64,000 nt of DNA from Palaemon carinicauda (taxonomy: Eukaryota; Arthropoda; Malacostraca; Decapoda; Palaemonidae), in assembly GCF_036898095.1 (NCBI RefSeq), contig NC_090759.1, positions 17,975,853 through 18,039,852 on the forward strand, written 5' to 3'. Each line of letters opens with the position of its first letter. The stretch's first letter is position 1. Made by a program: the position numbers and the translations under genes. Shown here piece by piece: positions 49,524-61,759 of this stretch. The notes beneath the pieces were generated by a model, which saw nothing but the letters and a program-made list of their open reading frames with translations, was not told where the DNA came from and made no database searches.

Positions 49524-50015
49524 ATATAGGAGAGATATAGTTTCCGTTAAACCCTACAACTATTAAGGTACCTCTTGCTATACTTTCTGATGCCTAATTA
49601 TTAGTTTTAACGTGTCTTTCTGATTGCTCAATAGGGACACCTTTTACATTAATTAATATATGATTCACATATAATATAAAGAAATATATTAATTATACAT
49701 GCTAAAATCTGAAATAACGACGGGTTTGAACATTTTAAAGCCTCTCTAACAAAAATTACCCAAGAGAAACAAATATGCAGACGCACTTGGAAGCACTTAT
49801 AGCAAGTGAACCATATGTTCTTTAGTAGCTTTATCGCCATGAAGAAAATGGGGCACATTACGTAATACTATTGCAAAACTAACCTTTAAATATGAATATA
49901 CAATGTAAATATAAGTTAACGCACATAAACGTAATTCAAGATATAAAACAAACTATAGACAAAATTGCCTTTAGAATTTGTAACACAGTGATACACTACC
50001 AACGACTTATTTCAG

Positions 50016-50140
50016 GAGATTCTGACCTTCTCTGGGACTGCCTGGACGCAATATCATCTGTGATTCAAGAGTCCTGGATGCCTAGATGCAGCTTCATTTA
50101 CATCACAGACGGAACTACGTCATCAGCTTCTCTTCGTCAG
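50016..50140 (+). CDS. IR-like gene, exon 2
   Basis: Acceptor ACTTATTTCAG ends at 50015; donor GTGGGG at 50141. It starts with the two bases that complete the split codon of exon 1. Reads DSDLLWDCLDAISSVIQESW, then MPRCSFIYITDGTTSSASLR. Two cysteines may form a disulfide in the ectodomain. Its base composition is visibly less AT-rich than the flanking introns. Confidence 0.72.
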
Positions 50141-50278
50141 GTGGGGTCAAGGCATAGATTCCAGATATCGGGAGAATGAGAATGGATAGCAAAACAAATG
50201 GTGAAAGTCAATATGGCAATTACATGATTTTGTGGATGTTTGCACTATCACATACGGAATGTCTACTTTCAACATATA

Positions 50279-50281
<3 letters not shown>

Positions 50282-50356
<75 letters not shown>
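50282..50356. repeat. (CT)n microsatellite in intron 2
   Basis: About 37 CT dinucleotides. Confidence 0.95.
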
Positions 50357-50360
<4 letters not shown>

Positions 50361-50611
50361 GAATGGAGATACCTTAACGTGGTGAAGGGGTTTGCGAATC
50401 TATATGATCAGCAATGCTTTACTAGTAAGTGCCACCCATACTACGTTGGTTTGTTGTTAGCGATCAAACAAAAGTTAGCTACCACTACCGGTACGAAGCT
50501 GGCCATCGTGGTGATGAAAACTGGCCAAACCCCAGACATGATTCGCTATTCAATTTAACAGATTATCCTAAATAGCTTAGATTCTTGAAATCTAGCCGTT
50601 TCTTTCTTACT

Positions 50612-50615
<4 letters not shown>

Positions 50616-50688
<73 letters not shown>
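50616..50688. repeat. (GA)n microsatellite in intron 2
   Basis: About 36 GA dinucleotides. With the CT array at 50282-50356 it forms a pair able to base-pair within the same pre-mRNA. Confidence 0.95.
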
Positions 50689-50691
<3 letters not shown>

Positions 50692-50989
50692 CGTTTATGG
50701 ATCTGTGCGCTTGCTCGTATTGTTATATTTTTGCCAAAGATTATGAAGAAAGAAAATAAATGTTTTCACTTTACAATAGATTTGGTGACATACAAATACT
50801 GTATAATACTTGAAAATATCTAAAATGAACTAATTAATAACTGTTCCCGGCCAAACCTTTTTTTTTCTTTAACAATACTTTGGACCACAATTGAAATAAA
50901 CTTTATCAATTACTAAATATTTCTTTGAATTAATTTATATAATTAGGGAAAACGACACTGCTTTAAGAGGGTATCAATTGCTTTTGCAG

Positions 50990-51094
50990 CTTTTACAGAG
51001 CATCCGGCCAGAGGCAAACGTTGGCATCTTTGAATTTACGAAGCAAGACCTGGGGAATGCAACCCTGCTCACCGTTGCGTCACATATACGCCAG
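50990..51094 (+). CDS. IR-like gene, exon 3
   Basis: Acceptor CAATTGCTTTTGCAG ends at 50989; donor GTAAAC at 51095. Exactly 35 codons, phase 0 at both ends. Reads LLQSIRPEANVGIFEFTKQD, then LGNATLLTVASHIRQ. NAT is a possible N-glycosylation site, consistent with an extracellular part. Confidence 0.72.
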
Positions 51095-51174
51095 GTAAAC
51101 AATACGCTAAATATCATGACATTAATTTCTTATTCAGCCATTTCGTTTTATTCGAAATATTGGTTAACTAGTGT

Positions 51175-51450
51175 ACGAGACCGTCAAAAACGACGGCTAA
51201 AGATCTAGAGAGATGAGCATATACACGTATATGCGCACACATACTCAAACACATATTCAACCCTTCCCATTGCGTCCCCCTTTCCGAACTACAAAACGGC
51301 AGCGTCGGAAATTAGTGGGAGATAGTGGTTTCCGAGTGTACCTTTCGGTGTACCCCATCTCCCCAGGGTATGTCTACTCCCTATCTGCCCTACACGAGAG
51401 ACAGGTAGAGACCATGCCACTGAGCGTCAGAAGAAATAAATATATTCATA
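51175..51450 (+). mobile_element. Short interspersed repeat (family S1), plus copy in intron 3
   Basis: Ordered blocks: ACGAGACCGTCAAAAACGAC, GGCTAAAGATCTAGAG, TCAACCCTTCCCATTGCG, AGTGGGAGATAGTGG, GAGTGTACCTTTCGG, CCCCAGGGTATGTCTACTCC. It ends near AAATATATTCATATA, a reduced AT tail. Confidence 0.75.
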
Positions 51451-51654
51451 TAGCGTCATGATCCTTGCTCTTTATTATCCAAGGTAAATATCCCTACGAA
51501 TAGGGTTTATAATTGATGGAATATATTTAGAGATCTCGGCGAGATTGAGAACCGAGAGTGAACGGTGTTTGGACTTTGATGTTACGTGTCACCAAAAAAG
51601 ACGGGGGAAGTGCAAGAGTAGCAAACACCACCTTCTCACCTCTTCTAGAATAAT

Positions 51655-54600
51655 TATGATGCAAATCAGTTAAGTCAAACTGTATTATGTTCAAATGTAC
51701 TTAAGGGAGGTCCGTTATGTCAAGATGTATTATGTTCAAATTTAGTTAGGGAAGGTCAGTTAAGCCTAATACATTTTGTATTAAGATCATATTTAGTCAG
51801 ATGTCAGTTAAGTCAAGATGTATTATGATCAAATTTATTTAGGGGATGTCGAAAGTGTCAAGATGTATCATATTTAAATCTAGTTAAGGGTTGTCGGTTA
51901 TGTCAAGATATATTATGTTAAAATTTCTAGATGATGTCAGTATAGTCAAGGTGTATTATGTTCAATTTTAGTTAGAAGATGTCAGTTATGTCAGGATGTA
52001 TTATGGACAAATTTAGTTAGGGGATGTCAGCTATGCCAAGATATATTAAGTTAAAATTTAATTAGGAAAAGTCAATTATGTCAAGATTATGTTCAAATTT
52101 AGGTAGGGGATGTCAGTTATGTCAAGATGTATTATATTTAAATTTAGTAAGGGGATGTCAGCCATGTCAAGGTGTATAATGTCAAATTTAGGTAGGGGAT
52201 GTCAGTTATGTCAAGATGTATTATATTCAAATTTAGTTAAGGGATGTCAGCCATGTCAAGATGTATAATGTCAAATTTAGGTAGGGGATGTCAGTTATGT
52301 CAAGATGTATTATATTCAAATTTAGTTAGGGGATGTCAGCCATGTCAAGATGTATAATGTCAAATTTAGGTAAGGGATGTCAGTTATGTCAAGCTGTATT
52401 ATATTCAAATTTAGTTAAAAGGATGTCAGCCATGTCAAGATGTATAATGTCAAATTTAGGCAGGGGATGTCAGTTATGTCAAGCTGTATTATATTCAAAT
52501 TTAGTTAAAAGGATGTCAGCCATGTCAAGATGTATAATGTCAAATTTAGGTAAGGGATGTCAGTTATGTCAAGATGTATTCTATTCAAATTTAGTTAGGG
52601 GATGTCAGCCATGTCAAGATGTATAATGTCAAATTTAGGTAGGGGATGTCAGTTATGTCAAGATGTATTATATTCAAATTTAGTTAGGGGATGTCAGCCA
52701 TGTCAAGATGTATAATGTCAAATTTAGGTAGGAGATGTCAGTTATGTCAAGCTGTATTATATTCAAATTTAGTTAAAAGGATGTCAGCCATGTCAAGATG
52801 TATAATGTCAAATTTTGGTAGGGGATGTCAGTTATGTCAAGCTGTATTATATTCAAATTTATTAAGGGGATGTCAGCCATGTCAAGATGTATAATGTCAA
52901 ATTTAGGTAAGGGATGTCAGTTATGTCAAGATGTATTATATTCAAATTTAGTTAGAGGATGTCAGCCATGTCAAGATGTATAATGTCAAATTTAGGTAGG
53001 GGATGTCAGTTATGTCAAGATGTATTATATTCAAATTTAGTTAGGGGATGTCAGTCATGTCAAGATGTATAATGTCAAATTTAGGTAGGGGATCCCAGCT
53101 AAGTAAAGATGTATTATGATCAAATTCATTTAGGGGATGTCAGTAAAGTCAAGATGTATTATGTTCAAATTTAGTAAGGGGATGTCAGTTAAGTCAAGAT
53201 GTATTATGTTCAAATTTAGTAAGGGGATGTCAGTTAAGTCAAGATGTATTATGGTCAAATTTAGTTAGGGGATGTCAGTTAAGTCAAGATGTATTATGGT
53301 CAAATTTAGTTAGGGGATGCCAGCTAAGTCAAGATGTATCATGGTCAAATTTAGTTAGGGGATGCTAGCTAAGTCAAGATGTATTATGGTCAAATTTAGT
53401 TAGGGGATGTCAGTTAAGTCAAGATGTATTATGGTCAAATTTAGTTAGGGGATGTTAGTTAAGTCAAGATGTATCATGGTCAAATTTAGTTAGGGGATGC
53501 TAGCTAAGTCAAGATGTATTATGGTCAAATTTAGTTAGGGGATGTCAGTTAAGTCAAGATGTATTATGGTCAAATTTAGTTAGGGGATGCCAGCTAAGTC
53601 AAGATGTATTATGGTCAAATTTAGTTAGGGGATGCTAGCTAAGTCAAGATGTATTATGGTCAAATTTAGTTAGGGAATGCCAGCTAAGTCAAGATGTATT
53701 ATGGTCAAATTTAGTTAGGGAATGCCAGCTAAGTCAAGATGTATTATGGTCAAATTTAGTTAGGGGATGCCAGCTAAGTCAAGATGTATTATGGTCAAAT
53801 TTTGTTAGGGGATGCCAGCTAAGTCAAGATGTATTATGTTCAAATTTAGTTAGGGGATATCAGTTAAGTCAAGATGTATTATGGTCAAATTTAGTTAGGG
53901 GATGCCAGCTAAGTCAAGATGTATTATGGTCAAATTTAGTTAGGGGATGCCAGCTAAGTCAAGATGTATTATGGTCAAATTTAGTTAGGGAATGTCAGTT
54001 AAGTCAAGATGTATTATGTTCAAATTTAGTTAGGGGATATCAGTTAAGTCAAGATGTATTATGGTCAAATTTAGTTAGGGGATGCCAGCTAAGTCAAGAT
54101 GTATTATGGTCAAATTTAGTTAGGGGATGCCAGCTAAGTCAAGATGTATTATGGTCAAATTTAGTTAGGGAATGTCAGTTAAGTCAAGATGTATTATGGT
54201 CAAATTTAGTTAGGGGATGCCAGCTAAGTCAAGATGTATTATGGTCAAATTTAGTGAGGGGATGTCAGCTGAAGTCAAGATATATCATGTTCAAATTTAT
54301 TTAGGGGATGTCAGCTAAGTCTAGATGTATTTTGTTCAAATTTAATTAGGGGATGTCAGCCGAAAAATGATGTATTATGTTCAAATTCAGCTAGGTGATG
54401 TCCGTTAGGGTCAAAATGTATTATGTTCTAATGTAGTTAGGTGATGTCAGCTAAGTCAACATGTATTAAGTTCAAATTTAGTTAGTGGATATCAGTTGAG
54501 TCAAGATATATCACGTTCAAATTTAGTTAGGGGATGTCAGCTAAGTTGAGATGTATTATGTTCAAATTTAGTTAGGGGATGTCAGTTAAGTCAGGATGTA

Positions 54601-57600
54601 TTCTGGTCAAATTTAGTTAGTCGATGTCAGTTAAGTCAAGATGTATCATATTGAAATTGAGTTAGGGGGTGTCAGCTAAGTCAAGATGTATTATGTTCCT
54701 ATTTAGTCAGGGGATGTCAGCTATGTCAAGTTGTATTCAAAATTAGTCAGGCGATGTCAGCTAAGTCAAGTTAAATTACGTTCAAATTTAATTAGGGGAT
54801 GTCAGTAAAGTCAAGATGCATTACGTTCAAATTTAGTTAGGGGATGTTAGCTAAGTAAAGATGTATTATGTTTTAAGTTTATTTAGGGGATATCAGTTTA
54901 GTGAAGATATATAATGTTTAAATTTAGTTAGGGAATGTCAGTTAAGTCAAGATGTATTATATTAAAATTTAATTATGGGAGGTCATCTAAGTCAAGATGT
55001 ATATGTTCAAATTTAGTTAGGGGATGTCAGTTAAGTCAAGATTTATTATGCTGAAATTTAGTTAGGGGATGTCAGTTAAGTCAAGATGTATTATGATCAT
55101 ATTTATTTAGGGGATGTCAATTAAGTCAAGATGTATTATGGTCAAATTTAGTTAGGGGATGTCAGTTAAATCAAGATGTATTATGGTCAAATTTAGTTAG
55201 GGAATGTCAGTTAAGTCAAGATGTAGTAAGTTAAAATTTAGTTAGGGGATGTCAGTTAAGTCAAGATTTATTATGCTGAAATTTAGTTAGGGAATGTCAG
55301 TTAAGTCAAGATGTATTATGATCATATTTATTTAGGGGATGTCAGCTAAGTCAAGATGTATTATGGTCAAATTTAGTTAGGGGATGTCAGTTAAGTCAAG
55401 ATGTATTATGGTCAAATTTAGTTAGGGAATGTCAGTTAAGTCAAGATGTAGTAAGTTAAAATTTAGTTAGGGGATGTCAGTTAAGTCGAGATGTATTATG
55501 GTCAAATTTAGGTAGGGTATGTTAATTAAGTCAAGATGTATTATGTTCAAATTTAGGTAGGGGATGCCAGTTAAGTCAAGATGTATTATGGTCAAATTTA
55601 GTCAATGGATGATAATCAATTCAAGATGTATTATGTTCAAATTTAGTTAGAGGATATCAGTTAAGTCAAGATGTATCATGTTTAAATTTAGTTAGGGGAT
55701 GTCAGTTAAGTCAAGATGTATTATGGTCAAATTTAGTTAGGGGATGTCAGTTAAGTCAAGATGTATTATGGTCAAATTTAGTTAGTGGGTGTCAGCTAAG
55801 TCAAGATGTATTATGGTCAAATTTAGTTAGGGGGTGTCAGCTAAGTCAAGATGCATTATGTTCAAATTTAGTTAGGGGATGTCAGTTAAGTCAAGATGCA
55901 TTATGTTCAAATTTAGTTAGGGGATGTCAGTTAAGTCAAGATGTATTATGGTCAAATTTAGTTAGGGGGTGTCAGTTAAGTCAAAATGCATTATGTTCAA
56001 ATTTAGTTAGGGGATGTCAGTAAAGTCAAGATGCATTATGTTCAAATTTAGTTAGGGGATGTCAGTTAAGTCAAGATATATTATGGTCAAATTTAGTTAG
56101 GGGATGTCAGTTAAGTCAAGATGCATTATGTTCAAATTTAGTTAGGGGATGTCAGTTAAGTCAAGATGTATTATGGTCAAATTTAGTTAGGGGGTGTCAG
56201 CTAAGTCAAGATGCATTATGTTCAAATTTAGTTAGGGGATGTCAGTTAAGTCAAGATGCATTATGTTCAAATTTAGTTAGGGGATGTCAGTTAAGTCAAG
56301 ATGTATTATGGTCAAATTTAGTTAGGTGGTGTCAGCTAAGTCAAGATGCATTATGTTCAAATTTAGTTAGGGGATGTCAGTTAAGTCAAGATGCATTATG
56401 TTCAAATTTAGTTAGGGGATGTTAGTTAAGTCAAGATGTATTATGGTCAAATTTAGTTAGGGGATGTCAGTTAAGTCGAGATGTATTATGGTTAAATTTA
56501 GTTAGGGGATGTCAGTTAAGTCAAGATGTATTATGGTCAAATTTAGTTAGTGGGTGTCAGCTAAGTCAAGATGTATTATGGTCAAATTTAGTTAGGGGGT
56601 GTCAGCTAAGTCAATATGCATTATGTTCAAATTTAGTTAGGGGATGTCAGTTAAGTCAAGATGCATTATGTTCAAATTTAGTTAGGGGATGTCAGTTAAG
56701 TCAAGATGTATTATGGTCAAATTTAGTTAGGGGGTGTCAGTTAAGTCAAAATGCATTATGTTCAAATTTAGTTAGGGGATGTCAGTAAAGTCAAGATGCA
56801 TTATGTTCAAATTTAGTTAGGGGATGTCAGTTAAGTCAGATATATTATGGTCAAATTTAGTTAGGGGATGTCAGTTAAGTCAAGATGCATTATGTTCAAA
56901 TTTAGTTAGGGGATGTCAGTTAAGTCAAGATGTATTATGGTCAAATTTAGTTAGGGGGTGTCAGCTAAGTCAAGATGCATTATGTTCAAATTTAGTTAGG
57001 GGATGTCAGTTAAGTCAAGATGCATTATGTTCAAATTTAGTTAGGGGATGTCAGTTAAGTCAAGATGTATTATGGTCAAATTTAGTTAGGTGGTGTCAGC
57101 TAAGTCAAGATGCATTATGTTCAAATTTAGTTAGGGGATGTCAGTTAAGTCAAGATGCATTATGTTCAAATTTAGTTAGGGGATGTTAGTTAAGTCAAGA
57201 TGTATTATGGTCAAATTTAGTTAGGGGATGTCAGTTAAGTCAAGATGTATTATGGTCAAATTTATTTAGGGGGTGTCAGTTAAGTCAAGATGCATTATGT
57301 TCAAATTTAGTTAGGGGGTGTCAGCTAAGTCAAGATGCATTATGTTCAAATTTAGTTAGGGGATGTCAGTTAAGTCAAGATGTATTATGGTCAAATTTAG
57401 TTAGGGGATGTCAGTTAAGTCAAGATGCATTATGTTCAAATTTAGTTAGGGGATGTCAGTTAAGTCAAGATGTATTATGGTCAAATTTAGTTAGGGGATG
57501 TCAGTCAAGTCAAGATGTATCATGTTTAAATTTAGTTAGGGGATGCCAGCTAAGTCAAGATGCATTATGTTCAAATTTAGTTAGGGGATGTTAGTTAAGT

Positions 57601-59135
57601 CAAGATGTATTATGGTCAAATTTAGTTAGGGGATGTCAGTTAAGTCAAGATGCATTATGTTCAAATTTAGTTAGGGGATGTCAGTCAAGTCAAGATGTAT
57701 TATGGTCAAATTTAGTTAGGGGATGTCAGTTAAGTCAAGATGTATTATGGTCAAAGTTAGTTAGGGGATGTCAGTTAAGTCAAGATGTATCATGTTTAAA
57801 TTTAGTTAGGGGATGTCAGTTAAGTCAAGATGTATTATGGTCAAATTTAGTTAGGGGATGTCAGTTAAGTCAAGATGCATTATGTTCAAATTTAGTTAGG
57901 GGATGTCAGTTAAGTCAAGATGTATTATGGTCAAATTTAGTTAGGGGGTGTCAACTAAGTCAAGATGCATTATGTTCAAATTTAGTTAGGGGATGTCAGT
58001 TAAGTCAAGATGCATTATGTTCAAATTTAGTTAGGGGATGTCAGTTAAGTCAAGATGTATTATGGTCAAATTTAGTTAGGGAATGTCAGTTAAGTCAAGA
58101 TGCATTATGTTCAAATTTAGTTAGGGGATGTCAGTTAAGTCAAGATGCATTATGTTCAAATTTAGTTAGGGGATGTCAGTTAAGTCAAGATGTATTATGG
58201 TCAAATTTAGTTAGGGAATGTCAGTTAAGTCAAGATGCATTATGGTCAAATTTAGTTAGGGGATGTCAGTTAAGTCAAGATGTATTATGGTCAAATTTAG
58301 TTAGGGGATGCCAGCTAAGTCAAGATGCATTATGTTCAAATTTAGTTAGGGGATGTCAGTTAAGTCAAGATGCATTATGTTCAAATTTAGTTAGGGGATG
58401 TCAGTTAAGTCAAGATGTATTATGGTCAAATTTAGTTAGGGAATGTCAGTTAAGTCAAGATGCATTATGTTCAAATTTAGTTAGGGGATGTCAGTTAAGT
58501 CAAGATGCATTATGTTCAAATTTAGTTAGGGGATGTCAGTTAAGTCAAGATGTATTATGGTCAAATTTAGTTAGGGAATGTCAGTTAAGTCAAGATGCAT
58601 TATGGTCAAATTTAGTTAGGGGATATCAGTTAAGTCAAGATGCATTATGGTCAAATTTAGTTAGGGGATGTCAGTTAAGTCAAGATGTATTATGGTCAAA
58701 TTTAGTTAGGGGATGTCAGTTAAGTCAAGATGTATTATGGTCAAATTTAGGTAGGGGATGTCAGTTAAGTCAAGATGCATTATGTTCAAATTTAGTTAGG
58801 GGATGTCAGTTAAATCAAGATGTATTATGGTCAAATTTAGTTAGGGGATGTCAGTTAAAATAAGATGTATTATGGTCAAATTTAGTTAGAGGATATCAGT
58901 TAAGTCAAGATGTATCATGTTTAAATTTAGTTAGGGGATGTCAGCTAAGTCAAGATGCATTATGTTCAAATTTAGTTAGGGGATGTCAGTTAAGTCAAGA
59001 TGCATTATGTTCAAATTTAGTTAGGGGATGTCAGTTAAGTCAAGATGTATATGTCCAAATTTAGTCAGTGGGAAGTCAATGAAGTCAAGATGCCTTATGT
59101 TCAAATTTAGTTAGTGGGATGTCAGGTAAAGTTCA
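51655..59135 (+). repeat. 45-bp minisatellite, about 165 units, in intron 3
   Basis: The unit is CAGTTAAGTCAAGATGTATT followed by ATGGTCAAATTTAGTTAGGG and GATGT. Most units are exactly 45 bp; a 44-bp variant alternates with 45-bp units between about 52100 and 53090. Variants (GCATTATGTT versus GTATTATGGT; CAGTTAAG versus CAGCTAAG; GATG versus GAATG or GGTG) are arranged in higher-order repeats of 89, 180, 225, 765 and 360 bp. Both edges are more degenerate than the middle, as expected for an array homogenised by unequal exchange. It lies wholly inside intron 3 of the IR-like gene. Confidence 0.97.
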
Positions 59136-59139
59136 GATG

Positions 59140-59875
59140 TAATTTTATGGAAGTCAGTATAGAAGTAAGGATTTGCTGTAAAGATTCTTAGTTCTCGGTA
59201 ACATTTTTAGTTCCATAATGTGAAAAACCGATAAAACCTTTTACAGTTTCGTGCCAAATCAAACACTCCTGGAAAAACTTCATCTTCTGTTTTTTCTCAA
59301 GACGTCAATTAACAGCAAATTTCACAAATTAACAGCTAATACATTTCTCAATTTCACATGATACAATATCGATATTTCTGACCAATCTCGAGTGTACAGA
59401 ACTTAATTTTACTAACACTGGCGATCCCTTTTATAAACATGATCTTTACACTCAGGTAATCAATTGAATATCCAACGGTGGGAAATTTCGTGAAATCATA
59501 TCTTACAAACCAGATAAAAACAAAGAATTCAATTAAACTTCAATGAAAATTTAAATATAATATTTCTGTAAAAAGGCTTTCTTTCGCATATGGGATTTAA
59601 TATTTCTAGGAAACTACTGTTCCACATTTATTTTGAGCCTAAAATATAATTTCCATAAAAATTCTCAAAATTACAACAGTCCCTTTCATTCTATCATTCA
59701 TGTCTGTCCTCCATATTAAACAATTCTTTATAGAGCTTCACTAAGAACAACCTTTATTTTATCATAAAGTATTTGGTAAAATTTTACCCTAAATTTTAAC
59801 CATACCATTCCCGTTCATAGATCATTTAAGCATGGCAGAGAATAGGGACCGGAAAAAAAAGTTCTAGAAAATGAC
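59140..59875. other. Intronic AT-rich DNA without recognisable features
   Basis: No repeat family or exon seen. Confidence 0.4.
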
Positions 59876-59879
59876 CATT

Positions 59880-60112
59880 ATACAGTTTATATGATCAGCG
59901 CCCACGCCCCCCTCTCCATCAAGCTAGGACCAAGGAGGGCCAGGCAATGGCTGCTGGTGACTCAACATGTAGACCCCAAAACACCCCATCCCCATCTATG
60001 CCTCACAAGGATAGCGAGGTTGAAGACACAATTAGACAACTATTGAGCATAAGCGGGTCTCAAAACGCCCGTACAACAGATTGTCAGGCAGGGACGTTTC
60101 TAATAGGTTACC
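59880..60112 (-). mobile_element. Short interspersed repeat (family S2), minus copy in intron 3
   Basis: Inverted relative to 46195-46555. It shares TGATCAGCG, CCTTGG/CCAAGG and CAGCCATTGCCTGGC, a G-rich block and CTTGTGAG sequence. An 84-codon frame across it (59947-60201) is an accident of the repeat. Confidence 0.65.
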
Positions 60113-60114
60113 AC

Positions 60115-61135
60115 AACCCTTACTTTCCAATTGCCTACATTATTCATCCTATTACAAAGTGCTACGTATTTATCTTCTTTTGTCGTGTAGCTGGACTTTG
60201 AAAAATCACACCCCAAATTTTTTAATCATTAGCAATCAAAATCCATCAGTCCACCATTTGCTGTCTTTATTTCTGGCACCACTCGTGACTATAATTATAT
60301 AACACGCAAAAGACACAGAGAGTGTCTAGAAGGATTTCTGATTTGAATTTGTGTAGAGTTAACAAAACGAAACTTGATTCATTTGTTCTTTATCTTTGAT
60401 AACTACTTGATTAACGAGTTTTGGTTGTTTCGCCAACTTAATCACACTTATATGATGATATTATATGACTCTTCTATTACAATTACACATTTTCCCCGAC
60501 TAATATATCTCAAGCTTAGTTTCTGTCAAAACCTTCTTTGCTTAATTATTTATGAATTAAATGACATTACAAAATAAGTACGAACATTTATATTGTTACA
60601 CGATGAGATCAGACGAGTCTTTCATTTTATTACTTTATATATATTTCTCCCTACACTTTTTAGAACCAATCCGAGTTTCTGCGTAACCTCCACATCTAAA
60701 CTCTTTTATGTATATAGTAAAGTAACTGTTTGAGCATCAACTAGCTCTTTACCTTAACCTAGTCCAGTTAACGTGATTATACATAAAACTGGGTTTACAT
60801 ATATACTTTAAGAACATACGTGAATGTACTTATGTGTTATTTACTAAGTTTATTGTGATATTTTTTTCTGATTCACCCACCGTACAAGCGTAGACTTAAT
60901 CGGCATATGAATCCAAGAAAAATAGTGCATAATTCAACCACATTACTTTATCAACATATTAAGAACAATATTAGGAGACTTGAGTCCCTTAAACTAACGA
61001 AGAGGACACGAGACTTTAAACGATATGTTCATTATAGATAAGAACTCAGTCTATTTCCGTCACCTTTATTTGTAGGTCACAAATGTTGATGCTATATGAA
61101 ACACCAAGAATTGAAGCCATAAAAACACTTAAAAA
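60115..61135. other. Intronic AT-rich DNA without recognisable features
   Basis: No exon or repeat family can be supported. Confidence 0.4.
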
Positions 61136-61139
61136 CTAA

Positions 61140-61440
61140 AACGGGCACTCGGTAGAGCGCATACCTTCGCTTATATCTTGTATATCACAAGATAGTTGAT
61201 TGAATTGTGCACATTTTGGAATTAGTTTCATGCAAAATCAGATAAAAATTTAACACGATATAGCAAAAAGAAATTAGTTTACCTTTTCGTCACCTTGACC
61301 TTTTGACCTAATCACTCCCAAAATCTAATCAAATTGCCCTTGGATCATGGTCAATCATCCCACAAAATTTCACGAGATTTGGTCTTATGATTTTTGAGTT
61401 ATGCGAATCACAAATAAACAAACATACAAACATGAATAAA
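61140..61440 (+). mobile_element. SINE-like repeat just upstream of exon 4
   Basis: The head ACTCGGTAGAGCGCATACC resembles a tRNA A-box region. The body contains CACCTTGACCTTTTGACC, CAAATTGCCCTTGGATC and AAATTTCACGAGATTTGG. The tail is TTTTTGAGTTATGCGA followed by ACAAACAAAC-like sequence. This body and tail style is a widespread invertebrate SINE pattern; that is recalled knowledge, not a search. No clear B box. Confidence 0.65.
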
Positions 61441-61486
61441 CCGTATAGACATATACCACTGCATGAACATTCATTCCCTAATCCAG

Positions 61487-61716
61487 ATCGAAAAGTCATC
61501 CTGGTGCGTCATGCTGATCGTCGTTAGCGACGACTACGAATACCTGAATGGCATCATCCAATTGGCCACCAGCAACGACCTCTTGGTGTGGCCGACAAGG
61601 TTGCTGGTCGTCAGCAGCCTGCCCATCCAGTTTCTTCGTCCTCTGGAGCAGTGGCTCTCCGCCATCAATGCCATGGTCATTGCCGTCGAAGGAACGACAT
61701 TTTCAGAGGCTAAGAG
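61487..61716 (+). CDS. IR-like gene, exon 4
   Basis: Acceptor TTCCCTAATCCAG ends at 61486; donor GAG|GTACAT at 61717. 76 codons plus two bases. It carries the most family-like part: CVMLIVVSDDYEYL, QLATSNDLLVWPTRLLVVSS, LPIQFLRPLEQWL and INAMVIAVEGTTFSEAKR. It is markedly GC-richer than its surroundings. Reading on into the intron gives a stop after 14 codons, so splicing is needed. Confidence 0.78.
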
Positions 61717-61759
61717 GTACATATTCTCCTTCGACGGTATTGTTGAGATTATTGTTTAG

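Noticed and set aside
49892..50179. 95-codon frame around exon 2 as a single-exon gene
   Set aside because: Its N-terminal half is AT-rich intron sequence. The real exon is bounded by ACTTATTTCAG and GTGGGG, and its phase fits the neighbours.
52333..52894. Two frames of the form MSAMSRCIMSNLG… in the minisatellite
   Set aside because: Same repeat-derived artefact; the frame follows the 89-bp dimer and ends at ordinary variants.
56824..57189. 121-codon frame reading a 15-residue repeat (CQLSQDALCSNLVRG) through the minisatellite
   Set aside because: The 45-bp unit is a multiple of three and lacks a stop in one frame, so long frames arise by default. Common unit variants (GATGTTAG) introduce stops and 44-bp units shift the frame. 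The array lies in an intron.
51655..59135. TTAGGGG-like motif in each 45-bp unit as interstitial telomeric DNA
   Set aside because: Only one such motif per unit, embedded in unrelated sequence. Arthropod telomeres are uninterrupted TTAGG runs.
51655..59135. The regular array as a CRISPR-like locus
   Set aside because: No unique spacers: the whole period is repeated, and the context is eukaryotic with introns and LINEs.
61463..61759. 98-codon frame at exon 4 as a complete small protein
   Set aside because: The start and end lie in intron sequence; splice sites at 61486 and 61717 give phases that join perfectly with exons 3 and 5.
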